Under the pieces are notes generated by a model. That model did not search any database. It was given only the letters and a program-made list of their open reading frames with translations, and was not told the origin of the DNA. Positions 9,503-18,959 of a stretch of 64,000 bases of DNA are shown one piece after another. A program made the translations under genes and the position numbers. Position 1 is the stretch's first letter; each line of letters starts with the position of its first letter. The DNA is from Rhizobium gallicum bv. gallicum R602sp (GTDB lineage: Bacteria > Pseudomonadota > Alphaproteobacteria > Rhizobiales > Rhizobiaceae). The stretch spans positions 124,001 to 188,000 of the forward strand of contig NZ_CP006878.1 of NCBI RefSeq assembly GCF_000816845.1. The letters run 5' to 3'.

Positions 9503-11770
9503 TTAGATCGCGTGCCAATCATCGTTCGAAGGTGCGAGCGCCAGGTTACCGCGGCGCATCGGATAGTTTCCGCGGTCAACCATTGTCTGACCGGCCGGGA
9601 AACTCTTACCAAGTTCGCCTGTGACCTTCTGTGGCTTGAAATCCCCGCTCTCGTCTTTGAAGTGGAAATGTCTCAAAAGCGCAGCTAGGCTTTGGCTCTC
9701 TTGGGCGAGGTGTGATCCTGCAGAATTCATCTCCGCGACCATGCTCGCATTTTCTTGAGTGGCATGGTCCATATGATTAACCGCGCCGTTGATCTCGCGC
9801 AGGCCCGACGATTGTTCTTGGGAGGCCGTTGCGATTGCGTCCATATGAAGATTTACATCCTGCACAAGCTCTTCAATCGTTCTCAGGCCCGATCCGGTTT
9901 CGCTCACGAGCCTTACGCCCTCGTCGACGGCCAGAGCTGCATTGTCGATCAGTTCCTTGATTTCTTTCGCCGCTGTCGCTGAGCGCTGCGCAAGCTCCCT
10001 GACCTCCTGGGCAACAACCGCAAAGCCTTTTCCCGCGTCGCCAGCACGCGCTGCTTCGACACCGGCGTTCAGCGCCAGGAGGTTCGTTTGAAAGGCGATC
10101 GCGTCGATGACGCTGATGATCTGCGAAATCTGTTTGGAGGAGTTTTCGATGCGATGCATGGCTCCGATAGCATTGCGTACAACCCGACCGGACATTTCCG
10201 CATGATCTCGCATCTGTTGGACGGCTCCGCGCGCCTCGGCCGTCCTCTTTGTGGTCGATGCGACGTTGACGGTTATTTCCTCCAACGCGGCTGCAGTTTC
10301 CTCGAGCGAAGCCGCCTGCTGCTCGGTGCGTCTTGAAAGATTTTCAGATGCGGCCGAGACGCCCGAGCTGCCATTCGTGACCGTTTCGACTGAATGGCCG
10401 ACGGTAACAAGCGCGTGCCGGAGCTGACGAATGGAAGCGTTGAAATCCCCGCGCAACCTTTCAAACTGTGGCGCTAAGGGCTCCTCAATCTCATAAATCA
10501 AGTCTCCATCCGCCATCCGCTTCAACCCGGTTGCCAATGCCGTCGTCGCTCGAACGAGGCGCTCTTCTGCTTCTTTTTCAGCCCTTATCTGAATATCCAG
10601 CTTCTCTTTCTCAGAACGAATGCGCTCAGCTTCCGCGGATGTCTCCATTTGATTTTTTTGTATGGCCGCGCCGCGGAAAAACTCAAGGCAACGCGCCATG
10701 TCCCCGATCTCGTCGCGTCGAATCGTCAAGGGCACCGGCGCCGACATATCGCCTTCTGCTAGTGCCTTCATTCGGCTGGTCAGAGTCCGAATGGAGCTTG
10801 AAATTCTCCGAAAGACCGAAATGCACAGAATGAGTACCGTAGACATGATCAGAAGCGTAGCGCCGGAGTAAGCGATAAAGGCATTGCGAAGATCGGCGTA
10901 CCGCTGAAATGCCATCTCGTCCAGTTTGTCGCCGGTGCGCATTATGAGCTCGGTCAAAAAAGCAGCCCGCTGTTGGGTGATTTCATTCCATCGATCCAAC
11001 GTCTCAGAGGGGAAGGAAACGCCCGGCTGGTTCGCATACATCTGATCGCGAACGCCCGCGATGAACTTGCCTGCGGCGCTGGCCTCGAAGTCGTCATAAG
11101 ATTTGACGAGATCGGCAGGGAGAAATTCGTGCATCGCAGGCACGTAAAGCTGCTTTAGATTTTTTGACTGTAAGAGGGACGAAAATAAATCGACGGACAT
11201 CGCTGAATTTTTGATGTAGGCTCGGCCGGGCCTGATCTCCAGCAAACTAGCTTCCGTGATCTGCATCAGCGCGTGAAAACCCGTAATTTGGCGTGACAAA
11301 TCCAAATCGTTGACAGTCGCCCCAGTGCGACGGACGAGCTCCAAACCAGCAACGGCAGCTGGGCGCAAGGCAACGGCCCCCTCCGCCTCGCCAGCCGTTC
11401 CGTCATCGACGCGCCGGCGGAAGCTATCGATATTCTCCCGCTTTTCACGAATGATCTGCACTGCCCGTTCTATGGCCGGATCGTCAAATGCCTTTTTCCA
11501 AGAGTCGTACGCGGAAAAGACCGCTGTAAAAGCCCTGTCCGATGCGGCTCGCTTTGCCCGACGGACGTCGGCGCCTGCAAACGCTTCCGCCGCTATAGCC
11601 TGGGCGAGGAATCCGCCTTCCCGCCCAAGTTGATGCGTTGTCTGTGCGCTTCGGAACATAGAGTAATCGTGGTAATATCCCAGTGATGTTGATACTCCGA
11701 TGAGTACGAACGCCGCCAACGGGATAATTGCCAAAATAATTAAAAGTATAGATAGCGGCAGTCTCGACAT
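9503..11770 (-). CDS. Methyl-accepting chemotaxis protein with NIT-like sensor (755 aa)
   Basis: This is an inner-membrane chemoreceptor. The start is an ATG after GAGGAAC. The first membrane helix is near residues 8-30. The periplasmic region (about 31-294) is all-helical and resembles the nitrate/nitrite-sensing NIT domain ([17 protein letters not shown], then [11 protein letters not shown]). The second helix is near 295-318, then come a HAMP domain and the signalling coiled coil with the hairpin tip [16 protein letters not shown] near residue 560. The sensor differs from that of the two other receptors in this window, so it should respond to a different signal. A nitrate role is only a family-level guess. 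It lies upstream of the GGDEF/EAL gene on the same strand and probably shares a transcript with it. Confidence 0.9.
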   Translation of the reverse strand: MSRLPLSILLIILAIIPLAAFVLIGVSTSLGYYHDYSMFRSAQTTHQLGREGGFLAQAIAAEAFAGADVRRAKRAASDRAFTAVFSAYDSWKKAFDDPAIERAVQIIREKRENIDSFRRRVDDGTAGEAEGAVALRPAAVAGLELVRRTGATVNDLDLSRQITGFHALMQITEASLLEIRPGRAYIKNSAMSVDLFSSLLQSKNLKQLYVPAMHEFLPADLVKSYDDFEASAAGKFIAGVRDQMYANQPGVSFPSETLDRWNEITQQRAAFLTELIMRTGDKLDEMAFQRYADLRNAFIAYSGATLLIMSTVLILCISVFRRISSSIRTLTSRMKALAEGDMSAPVPLTIRRDEIGDMARCLEFFRGAAIQKNQMETSAEAERIRSEKEKLDIQIRAEKEAEERLVRATTALATGLKRMADGDLIYEIEEPLAPQFERLRGDFNASIRQLRHALVTVGHSVETVTNGSSGVSAASENLSRRTEQQAASLEETAAALEEITVNVASTTKRTAEARGAVQQMRDHAEMSGRVVRNAIGAMHRIENSSKQISQIISVIDAIAFQTNLLALNAGVEAARAGDAGKGFAVVAQEVRELAQRSATAAKEIKELIDNAALAVDEGVRLVSETGSGLRTIEELVQDVNLHMDAIATASQEQSSGLREINGAVNHMDHATQENASMVAEMNSAGSHLAQESQSLAALLRHFHFKDESGDFKPQKVTGELGKSFPAGQTMVDRGNYPMRRGNLALAPSNDDWHAI

Positions 11771-12041
11771 ATGTTCCTCGTGGACTATAAATTACACCGG
11801 ATTCCGTTAGCGACGCGGTCAAGAACATCGTGAAATCGACCGCTACGTGTGAGTTGAGCGCGGCAGACTTACCATATGATTAACCCCTGTACTGGTTTGA
11901 AACTGCGTTGCGCAGATCGGAACATCGTTGCGTTCAGGGGATCATCCGCAAGACAGATCTTGGGCCGAGCCAGTCGGTTTGCTGGAGAGTTCTGTTGTTA
12001 TCAAGCCTCGAAGACGGTCGAGCGCGCTGGCTGATCGTAGA

Positions 12042-13043
12042 TCAGTCGGCGCAATCCGCCTCGGATATACGCAATGTTTCAGAGGGATATACTCCATAGC
12101 GCTTGCGATAGTCAGCAGAAAATCTGCCTCTATGAATGAAGCCCCATTTCAGAGCGACCTGCTTGACCGAGAGGCCAGGCTCGCCTGTCATCAGTTCCTG
12201 ATGCACTGATTCCAACCGTAGGTGCTGCAGAAATGCCAGAGGGGTCGTATTTCGAAAGTTGCGAAAACCGCTCTGAAGAGTGCGTCGGCTTACGCCACAA
12301 GCCGTTGCGATTTCCTCAAGAGATAGCGGCCGAGCAATATTGGCACGCATATAGTCGACCGCCCGCTTAACGGCCTTGGGTAAGGGTGGTTCAACAACGC
12401 GGCATAACTCAGGTGAGTAGCGATGCTGCGCAGCTTCGATCAACAGCTCCATCGTCGTTTCGGTGAGGTGATTAAGTGCTATCGGCGATTGAAGGAGGGT
12501 TCCGTCTCGCAATCCAGCATACAGCACTGGTACCAGTTGCACCAAAAGGGAGCCGAACCCGACCGACAGGTCGATTTCTGGCGAAAAATCGAGGCTGCCT
12601 CTTATTGGCGTATTGAGCCGACGTGCTAAACGGCGCGTCAGTTCATCATGGGAGATCCTAAGACCCAAATGTTTCCTGGGCCCAATGAATTGGGTTGTAC
12701 TCGCCGACATACTGTTCACGAAAACGCCGCGCTTTCCCTCTGACGGGATTTGTCTGCCGTCCACGGTAACGACGGATCGCCCATGTAGTGGAAGCATGAT
12801 TATGTTTGCCTCCGCCGGTCCCTGGTGCTGGACCGTTAGGTCGCCCTCGTAGTGCGCGGCAATAACTGCAATCGGGCCATTGGTAATCGCATGGATATCG
12901 TAGGCGATCGTCTTGTCGCCCTGTACATGTGTTGGAGATTGCGGGGAAAGCCTTGAAAGGGCTTCCGCGAGTTCCTCGCTGCAAGTGCCTTTGAGCGAGA
13001 AATGATCAATCTTAGAGGGGACACTCTCAACTCTCCACATCAT
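12042..13043 (-). CDS. AraC-family transcriptional regulator (333 aa)
   Basis: This is a DNA-binding activator or repressor. The N-terminal half matches an AraC-binding-like cupin region (HYEGDLTVQHQGPAEANIIMLPLHG), and the C-terminal 100 residues carry two helix-turn-helix motifs (LSLEEIATACGVSRRTLQ and SVKQVALKWGFIHRGRFSADYR, then RYGVYPSE). I chose the tandem ATG at 13043, which follows GGGAAGGAAG; the open frame continues upstream to a GTG at 13142 without a ribosome binding site. It is similar to regulators of the OruR/FeaR type that sense small organic acids or amines. The target is unknown: the 3' neighbour is the chemoreceptor gene (271-bp gap) and the 5' side abuts an IS6 remnant, so its original partner genes may have been lost. 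Confidence 0.88.
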   Translation of the reverse strand: MMWRVESVPSKIDHFSLKGTCSEELAEALSRLSPQSPTHVQGDKTIAYDIHAITNGPIAVIAAHYEGDLTVQHQGPAEANIIMLPLHGRSVVTVDGRQIPSEGKRGVFVNSMSASTTQFIGPRKHLGLRISHDELTRRLARRLNTPIRGSLDFSPEIDLSVGFGSLLVQLVPVLYAGLRDGTLLQSPIALNHLTETTMELLIEAAQHRYSPELCRVVEPPLPKAVKRAVDYMRANIARPLSLEEIATACGVSRRTLQSGFRNFRNTTPLAFLQHLRLESVHQELMTGEPGLSVKQVALKWGFIHRGRFSADYRKRYGVYPSETLRISEADCAD

Positions 13044-13370
13044 CACTTCCTTCCCGAAACGGTATCCAAGCATGAGGTCGGCCTTTCGCCATCGACGAGC
13101 GAACAGGGCAATTGAGGGGTCGCAGCCGGTGCTCGCCGTCACTTCGACGGGAATCTTAGACTTAAGGGCAAAGAGGCGAGCCCATGACGCCGGTCTATTT
13201 TGTCAGTGATGCGCGAGCAATTTGGGCCCATAGGTTCATCGCTGCTACTCCCAGTTCGCGACGATGGCTCGTGGTGAGGTCATGGGGTGGGGTGTGGAAC
13301 AGGGTGGAGCCGAAGCACTACATCCGGCATGAACTCTCGTTTTACAGCGTGGTAGGATCGAAGCTTGTCG

Positions 13371-13596
13371 TTGGCGAAGGTACGACCAAATTACTCTGCC
13401 CACAGGCGGATCGTCTGGTGCGAGACAATGATCCCAGGACCGGCCAGCATGTCCTCGATCACCCGCAGGCGCAAAAGCAAAACGGAAAGAAAGCCACACC
13501 GCGTGCGCAATAATTTCAGCAGGAAAGCGGCGGGGGCGATAAAGCGGGTCACGGTTTGTCATGCCCAATCATCGCACAGCGAACCCAAGGTCCGTT
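13371..13596 (-). mobile_element. Second IS6-family remnant (transposase start), same orientation as the first
   Basis: The minus strand reads MTNRDPLYRPRRFPAEIIAHAVWL from 13562, then a frame change and VRLWAEKF-type sequence ending near 13371. It matches the remnant at 6235-6612 closely over about 220 bp but has suffered different small deletions. The outer end (GGGTTCGCTGTGCGATGATT) is the IS6-like terminal repeat. The element is not functional. It supplies the last codons and the stop of the adjacent ribB gene. The 225 bp between 13143 and 13370 hold no recognisable gene. Confidence 0.78.
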
Positions 13597-14372
13597 CCCC
13601 CCGTTGGCACCTGCGAAACGCGCTTTTCTTGTGCTGTATCGGAGACTGCGAACGTAGTAGTTCCGCTCTCCCGCTGGGGGCATGTAGAACGTCTGCTTGC
13701 CAGATACGAAACATTCGACAACGCCGCCGCCGCGGCTGCATCCTCTACACGAGGGCCGCGTTCATCGATCTCGCGGCAATAATCGATCAGGGCTTCGATG
13801 GTCACCATGAGAAGGTTGTGGCGCGCGGCGAATTCGCTGAGTTCGGGAAGACGCGCCATAGTGCCGTCGTCGTTGGCGATTTCGCAGATGACACCCGCTG
13901 GCTCGAGCCCGGCCAGCCGCGCGAAATCCACCGCGGCTTCCGTATGGCCGGGGCGTCCGAGAACACCCGACGGGTTTGCCCGCAGGGGGAATATGTGGCC
14001 TGGCCGGGACAGGTCCTCCGGCGTCGTTGATGCGTCGGCGAGCGCCCTGATGGTCTTGGCGCGGTCTTCTGCGGAAATCCCGGTCGATACGCCGTCTATC
14101 AGGTCGACTGACACCGTGAACGCTGTCTGCATAGAATCCGAGTTGCGCTCCACCATGAGCGGGATATCCAGTTCGTCCAACCGGTCCCCGGTCATCGGAA
14201 CGCAGATCAGGCCGCGCGCATAACGCATCATGAAGGCAACATGATCGTTTCTCACCTTGTCCGCGGCAACGAGGATGTCGCCTTCGTTTTCCCGGTCTTC
14301 GTCGTCCACGACGATGATCATCTCTCCGGCGGCGATTGCTTTAACCGCGCTCTCGATGGAAGCAAACTTCAT
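13569..14372 (-). CDS. ribB: 3,4-dihydroxy-2-butanone-4-phosphate synthase (267 aa)
   Basis: This enzyme converts ribulose 5-phosphate to formate and the four-carbon precursor of the riboflavin xylene ring. The start follows AAGGAGAAGAAC. The diagnostic acidic metal site DDEDRENEGDI is near residue 23, followed by TAFTVSVDL, RPGHIFPLRA and GHTEAAVDFARLAGL, all as in active RibB. The catalytic domain is complete by about residue 212 (LLMVTIEALIDY). The remaining 55 residues are atypical, and the last 10 or so codons plus the stop come from the IS6 remnant, so the original C-terminus has been replaced. There is no GTP cyclohydrolase II domain. It is the last gene of the operon that starts at 18464 (ABC transporter, then FMN reductase), so its job here is probably extra flavin supply for the flavin-dependent oxygenase of the island. 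Confidence 0.92.
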   Translation of the reverse strand: MKFASIESAVKAIAAGEMIIVVDDEDRENEGDILVAADKVRNDHVAFMMRYARGLICVPMTGDRLDELDIPLMVERNSDSMQTAFTVSVDLIDGVSTGISAEDRAKTIRALADASTTPEDLSRPGHIFPLRANPSGVLGRPGHTEAAVDFARLAGLEPAGVICEIANDDGTMARLPELSEFAARHNLLMVTIEALIDYCREIDERGPRVEDAAAAAALSNVSYLASRRSTCPQRESGTTTFAVSDTAQEKRVSQVPTGGTDLGFAVR

Positions 14373-14387
14373 GTTCTTCTCCTTGAA

Positions 14388-14897
14388 CTAAACATGGCCC
14401 AGAGTGCGTGCGAGTTGGCGGTCGACCCGCTCCCGAAGTTCCGCAGACGGTGCCGAATCGGGGAAGTCGCCGTCCATCGCGTAGATGAAGTCACCGCGAA
14501 CCTCGGCTTTGAAGAAGCCCATCAATGAGCGCAGGTGAGCCTCGACATGCTCGCCATGGGCCTCGGCCTTACCCGTTGCGAATATCAAAACGGGTTTCCC
14601 CTGCAGGGCTGTCATTTCGAAGAGGTCGAAAAGATGCTTGAGAAGGCCGGTCATCGAGGACTTGAAGACCGGCGTACCCACGATGAGGACGTCTGAAGAC
14701 TGGATTGCGTCAAGAACGTTCGCGAGTCCAACAGGAGCCTCCGAACGCCACAGGGTGGTTCCCAACACCGGGAGAACATCGACCAGGTCAAACAGATACC
14801 GTGTGTGACCGGGCGGGACGCTCGAGAGTGCGTATTCCCCGAGCGCCCGCGTCTTCGAGGGGCGCGAGACATTGCCGGTTATCGCGACAATCTTCAT
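14388..14897 (-). CDS. NAD(P)H-dependent FMN reductase (169 aa)
   Basis: This is a flavodoxin-like NADPH:FMN reductase of the SsuE/MsuE family, which delivers reduced FMN to two-component monooxygenases. The start follows GGAGGGTCGCC. The phosphate-binding loop near the N-terminus reads ITGNVSRPSKTR, followed by the family pattern SSDVLIVGTPVFKSSMTGLLKHLFDL near residues 67-92 and GKPVLIFATG. The length is normal. It lies 15 bp upstream of ribB and 16 bp downstream of the second permease gene, in the same operon. A second, unrelated flavin reductase is encoded at 23624-24133, directly in the oxygenase operon. Which of the two is the partner of the LLM oxygenase is not decided by sequence. Confidence 0.88.
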   Translation of the reverse strand: MKIVAITGNVSRPSKTRALGEYALSSVPPGHTRYLFDLVDVLPVLGTTLWRSEAPVGLANVLDAIQSSDVLIVGTPVFKSSMTGLLKHLFDLFEMTALQGKPVLIFATGKAEAHGEHVEAHLRSLMGFFKAEVRGDFIYAMDGDFPDSAPSAELRERVDRQLARTLGHV

Positions 14898-14913
14898 TTT
14901 GGCGACCCTCCGA

Positions 14914-15927
14914 TCAGATCTGGTTGCGGATATGCGGGGTGCGAGCGTAGACCGCCACCATCGGCACGATCAGCAGACCCACGATCGCCTGTTGCGCGGC
15001 AAAACTCAGGCCCAGCCCGACCAGCAGGGACGTCATTACAGTCAATACGAGTACCCCGAGAACGGTTGCCCCGTATCCGCCTGCGCCTCCAAGCAACGAG
15101 GTGCCGCCGATCACAACGGCCGCAACGGTGGTGAAGAGATAGGGGTCTCCGACGCCAACGAAGCCGCCGCCGGAAAACCCGAGCAGCAATACCCCCGTTA
15201 GCGCCGACATGGCCCCACTGATACCGTGAATGCTGGTCCAGACCTTGGTTTCGGAAATTCCAAGCCGTGCCGCTGCAGTCCTGCTGCCCCCAACCGCGTA
15301 GATGGAGCGGCCAAACCAGGTGTTGTACAGAGCCCAGATGGTCGCAAGCGTTATGAGCAGCCAAACCAGCACCACCGGCGGCAGGGATAGCCCGAAGGTC
15401 TTCCCGTTGAACGCGGCGAAATTCCGGAGCCAGTTCGGTACGGGGGCGAAAACCGTGCCGCCGTAGTCGGAACCGATGGAGGTGTAGAGCTGTACCGCAC
15501 CGACAAATGCGAAGCCGACCCCCAGGGACATGATGAGAGCCTGGCCCTGCAGCCTGAAGCTCAAAAAGCCGTTCGCGACCCCGATTGCTGCTCCCAGGAG
15601 AACGACCACTATCACGGCCAGCCAGGCAGGCATGCCGGTGACCAACAGGCTTGGGAAGAGAATGTTCGCTCCCCCGATGACATAGGGAATGGAGAGATCA
15701 AGCGCGCCGACCATGGCACATAGCGTCTGTCCCAACGATGCAAGCCCCAGGAAAGCGGCAAGCAGCAATATCGAACGCGCGTTACGGGGCGAAATGAACC
15801 CCGGAACAAGGATCGTACCCAGCACGAGAAGTGCGGCAAGCAGACCAAAGCCAATCACGATGCTGCGCTGCAGCTTTACCGATCGTCCTGTTTGGCTCAT
15901 CGTCTGTTCCGTTGCGAGTGAAGTCAT
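14914..15927 (-). CDS. Sugar-type ABC transporter permease (337 aa)
   Basis: This is an inner-membrane permease of the RbsC/BPD_transp_2 family. It has about nine or ten hydrophobic helices and the family signature region ALNTWFGRSIYAVG-like (LYNTWFGRSIYAVGGSRTAA), then GISGAMSALTGVLLLGF and GGTSLLGGAGGYGATVLG. The start follows GGGAGG. It lies 12 bp after a homologous permease gene; the two probably form a heterodimer driven by the ATPase at 16905-18464 and fed by the binding protein at 20652-21821. The N-terminus has a 25-residue cytoplasmic extension (TMSQTGRSVKLQR). The substrate is a small sugar-like compound by family; the context suggests a compound degraded by the flavin oxygenase pathway. 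Confidence 0.92.
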   Translation of the reverse strand: MTSLATEQTMSQTGRSVKLQRSIVIGFGLLAALLVLGTILVPGFISPRNARSILLLAAFLGLASLGQTLCAMVGALDLSIPYVIGGANILFPSLLVTGMPAWLAVIVVVLLGAAIGVANGFLSFRLQGQALIMSLGVGFAFVGAVQLYTSIGSDYGGTVFAPVPNWLRNFAAFNGKTFGLSLPPVVLVWLLITLATIWALYNTWFGRSIYAVGGSRTAAARLGISETKVWTSIHGISGAMSALTGVLLLGFSGGGFVGVGDPYLFTTVAAVVIGGTSLLGGAGGYGATVLGVLVLTVMTSLLVGLGLSFAAQQAIVGLLIVPMVAVYARTPHIRNQI

Positions 15928-15939
15928 TACAAGTCCTCC

Positions 15940-16905
15940 CTAGAAAGCCGGGCGCCGGGCCGTCATGAATACGTTGACGAGGAGCGATGCCACGAGGATC
16001 AGGCCGAAAGCCATTTGCGTCACGAACCCTGTCACGCTTCCGAAACTGAAGGCGGAAAGCAGGTACGAGATGAGGAACATGTTCAGCGCACCAAGCGTCG
16101 ACCCCAAAGCCCCCCCTCTCCCGCCAGCCAAATTTGCGCCACCGAGCACCAAGGCGGTAACCGCCTGGAGCGTGTAGCTGCTTCCCTGGGTAGGATCGCC
16201 CGAAGAGATCAATGCCGTATAGCTGAGCGCGGCAAGGCCGACGAAGACGCCGCCGAGGAGATGGGCGCAGATGCGTACGGTGTCGACTTTCACTCCGCTC
16301 GTGTAGGCCATCCGTTCGTCGGCGCCTGTCATGCGGAGGTGGGAGTAAAAGGTGGTCCGGCGCATAACGGCCCAAAGAGCGAACGCCGCCAGGACGATGA
16401 TCAGCACCGGAGATAAGATCGTGGTTCCTGCTCCCCACGTCATCATCCAGTCCGGCGCAACGCCGCCCGGCCTTGACATGACCATGAGGTTCAAACCTGA
16501 AAGGACGAGGAAGCTGGAAAGGGTGACGATGATGGGGGCGACCCGGACGTAGATGATGATGAGCGCCTGCAGCAACTGGTACAGTGCGCCGACTGCCACC
16601 ACCCAGCAAATCACCGCGAGCGGAGACGTGTAACCACTTGCCGAGAGCCAGCCTATCAGGGTGACGTTCACGAAACCCATCAGTGGGCCAACGGAAAGGT
16701 CGACCGAACCGCGGCCTGCCATCACGATCGGTGTCAGGGCCAGCGTCGTGAGGATCAAAGGTGCTGCGACGATGATTGCTCCGCCCACTCCGGTTGCGGT
16801 GAACAGCCGCGGCGAGAGCACGGCTGCGGCGACGAGCAACACTCCGAAAAGAACGAGCGGTACGGTCAGCGACCTGTCGAGCGGAGGAACAAAACGTTGC
16901 GACAT
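15940..16905 (-). CDS. Sugar-type ABC transporter permease (321 aa)
   Basis: This is the second RbsC-like membrane subunit. Hydrophobic helices span residues 15-310, with the family segment VVMAGRGSVDLSVGPLMGF-like (IVMAGRGSVDLSVGPLMGF) near residue 60 and GGANLAGGRGGALGSTLGAL near 245. The start codon overlaps the end of the ATPase gene, as in translationally coupled operons. It has no unusual features. It works with the permease at 14914-15927. Confidence 0.92.
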   Translation of the reverse strand: MSQRFVPPLDRSLTVPLVLFGVLLVAAAVLSPRLFTATGVGGAIIVAAPLILTTLALTPIVMAGRGSVDLSVGPLMGFVNVTLIGWLSASGYTSPLAVICWVVAVGALYQLLQALIIIYVRVAPIIVTLSSFLVLSGLNLMVMSRPGGVAPDWMMTWGAGTTILSPVLIIVLAAFALWAVMRRTTFYSHLRMTGADERMAYTSGVKVDTVRICAHLLGGVFVGLAALSYTALISSGDPTQGSSYTLQAVTALVLGGANLAGGRGGALGSTLGALNMFLISYLLSAFSFGSVTGFVTQMAFGLILVASLLVNVFMTARRPAF

Positions 16906-18464
16906 CAGTGTGCCTTTCTCTCTTTGGAGAATTCCGTAGTTTCGGCAACCGAGCGGCCGAACATTGCAGCGAGAATGGTTTCTTCGTTGATGTCGGTGCC
17001 GTCGAGGGAGCGATGGATGCTCCCTTTGTGAAAGACATCGACGCGATCGGCGAAACCGAGAAACTCCTCGATCTCGCTCGAAAGGTAGATTACCGAGCCT
17101 CCACCTTCGGCAAACAGCCGAAGCTCGCGATACAGGTCGCGCTTGGTGTTGAGGTCCACGCCCCGAGCAGGGTCGTTAAGAACGATCACTCTGGGATCAT
17201 TGGCGAAGGCACGACCGATCAGGACCTTCTGCTGGTTACCACCGGAAAGGGATGTAATCCGGTTGTCCGGGTGCCCGATCTTGACGCGGAGCCGCTCGAC
17301 CTCCCGGGCAAACGTCTGCTTCAGCTTTTTCCGCCTGATGACACCGAGCGGCCCCAGGTTCTTTTGGTAGATACCGATGGCGAGGTTCTCGAAAATGCTT
17401 TGCTGTGGGAAAATTCCTTCCCGCTTCCGGTCGCCGGATACATACACAATGCCCTTGTTCGCGGCGTCGTCGAGCGTGTTGACTTCGACGAGACCGGTGC
17501 TTTCCCTGTTTAGGATCCGGACCGCTCCTCCGAACGGTGACATGATCCTTGCGACCAGTCGCACGAAGGCGTCCTGGCCCTGGCCGTCCAGTCCCGCAAC
17601 GCCCACAATGGATCCCTGCGGAAGGACGAAGTCGAAGGGTTGCGATGCCTCCTGGGGGCGCGCACCATGCACGGATAGAACCTCCTTGCGATCACCTGAC
17701 AGGCCCAGTGCAGACTTTGAAGCAGCGGCGGAAATCTGGCGGTCTTGAGGGGTCATCATGCGCAGGAGGTTGGCCTCGGTGATCTCGGATTTCTCAAGGA
17801 CACCGACAGTGAAACCGTCTCTCAGTATTGTCGCCCGATCGGCGATACGAACGAGCTCGGCGATGCGGTGCGTGACGATGATAACCGCGCATCCCTCGGA
17901 CCGCAGCCGATCGATCTCTTCGTGGAGGCGGACGGTCGCGTCGAGATCGAGTGCAGCCGAGGACTCGTCCAGGATCAGGACCTTGGGTTTCCTCAAAACG
18001 GCTCGGGCAATCACGATCCATTGCTTGATGCTGAGCGGAAGATCGCCGACGTTCTGCCTGAGATCGACATGCTTTCCGACCAGACGGTGCAGAAGGCTTT
18101 GCGCAACGCTTTCACGTTCCTTGGAGGACTTCCGAAACGAGAACATGTCCTCGCTTCCCACGAAAAGGTTGTCCAGGACACTCGCCTCATCGGCGACAAG
18201 GACTTCCTGGAAGATTGTAGCGAGACCAACCCCTTTGGCATCGACTGGCGAGGTGATGGGCTTACCAAGGATCAGGACAGATCCTGCATCGGCAGCGATA
18301 ACTCCGGACATGATCTTCGCCATGGTGCTCTTGCCGCTGCCATTCTCGCCAACGATCGCGTGCACCTCTCCTGCCCTGGCGACAAAATCGCATGTCTTCA
18401 AAGCCTTCGTTTCGCCAAACGATTTGGCCACGGCCGTCATGCTTACGGCGACGTCATTCGTCAT
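16905..18464 (-). CDS. Sugar-type ABC transporter ATPase, two nucleotide-binding domains (519 aa)
   Basis: This is an RbsA/MglA-like ATPase. I chose the ATG at 18464 (MTNDVAVSM), which sits 6 bp after GGGAGG; the frame is open upstream. Domain 1 has an intact Walker A (GENGSGKST), a degenerate ABC signature (LPLSIKQ) and a Walker B (VLILDESSAALD). Domain 2 has a degenerate Walker A (GVAGLDGQGQDAF), as is usual in this family, and an intact signature (LSGGNQQK). It is the first gene of the operon ATPase-permease-permease-FMN reductase-ribB. The binding protein is encoded in the next operon. A palindromic GntR-type site lies 118 bp upstream. Confidence 0.93.
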   Translation of the reverse strand: MTNDVAVSMTAVAKSFGETKALKTCDFVARAGEVHAIVGENGSGKSTMAKIMSGVIAADAGSVLILGKPITSPVDAKGVGLATIFQEVLVADEASVLDNLFVGSEDMFSFRKSSKERESVAQSLLHRLVGKHVDLRQNVGDLPLSIKQWIVIARAVLRKPKVLILDESSAALDLDATVRLHEEIDRLRSEGCAVIIVTHRIAELVRIADRATILRDGFTVGVLEKSEITEANLLRMMTPQDRQISAAASKSALGLSGDRKEVLSVHGARPQEASQPFDFVLPQGSIVGVAGLDGQGQDAFVRLVARIMSPFGGAVRILNRESTGLVEVNTLDDAANKGIVYVSGDRKREGIFPQQSIFENLAIGIYQKNLGPLGVIRRKKLKQTFAREVERLRVKIGHPDNRITSLSGGNQQKVLIGRAFANDPRVIVLNDPARGVDLNTKRDLYRELRLFAEGGGSVIYLSSEIEEFLGFADRVDVFHKGSIHRSLDGTDINEETILAAMFGRSVAETTEFSKERKAH

Positions 18465-18581
18465 GCCCATCCTCCCTTTAGGCAGCAGCAAACCGCGCCA
18501 GGGCATCCGATGCCCGGGCCTCTTGCTGGATTGTGACTGCCGTTTTGAACGCTCCGAGAACTCACTCTGTGAACTATAGAA

Positions 18582-18606
18582 TGACAGATTGTCTGCTAAT
18601 CTGTCA
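18582..18606. promoter_or_regulatory. GntR-type operator A, upstream of the ABC transporter operon
   Basis: Perfect 9-bp inverted arms TGACAGATT and AATCTGTCA are separated by 7 bp (GTCTGCT). It lies upstream of the transporter gene start at 18464. The same motif recurs at five other regulatory regions of this island. The rest of the 495-bp gap (18465-18959) shows nothing else that I can support. Confidence 0.7.
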
Positions 18607-18959
18607 ATAGAGCCGCCATGCCCTTATCGGGATGTCGAGTTGGTTTCGATGAAATGGGTTGGTTGCTCGACGCCCTGAAGTTGTAAACGCACGTCACATG
18701 CCTGAGGTCGGTCAGAGGTTCTACGATCTGGCGGCCTTCGCCATCAAGCCAGGACCAAAGCGCTATTGAGTGTCCGGTCATGGAATGATCATCGCACCCA
18801 CTCCGATGAAGGCGACCGTTTCGATTGGGGCATACGGAACACTCCAACCTCCACGCGTCGAACGCGGAAAGTGCCACTCGATCATCCAGCCCTTCCACGC
18901 TGGGGGGCAGATCGAACTCATTCTCGATCAGCCCCTAGGCGCGCGCAACCGTGAACGGA

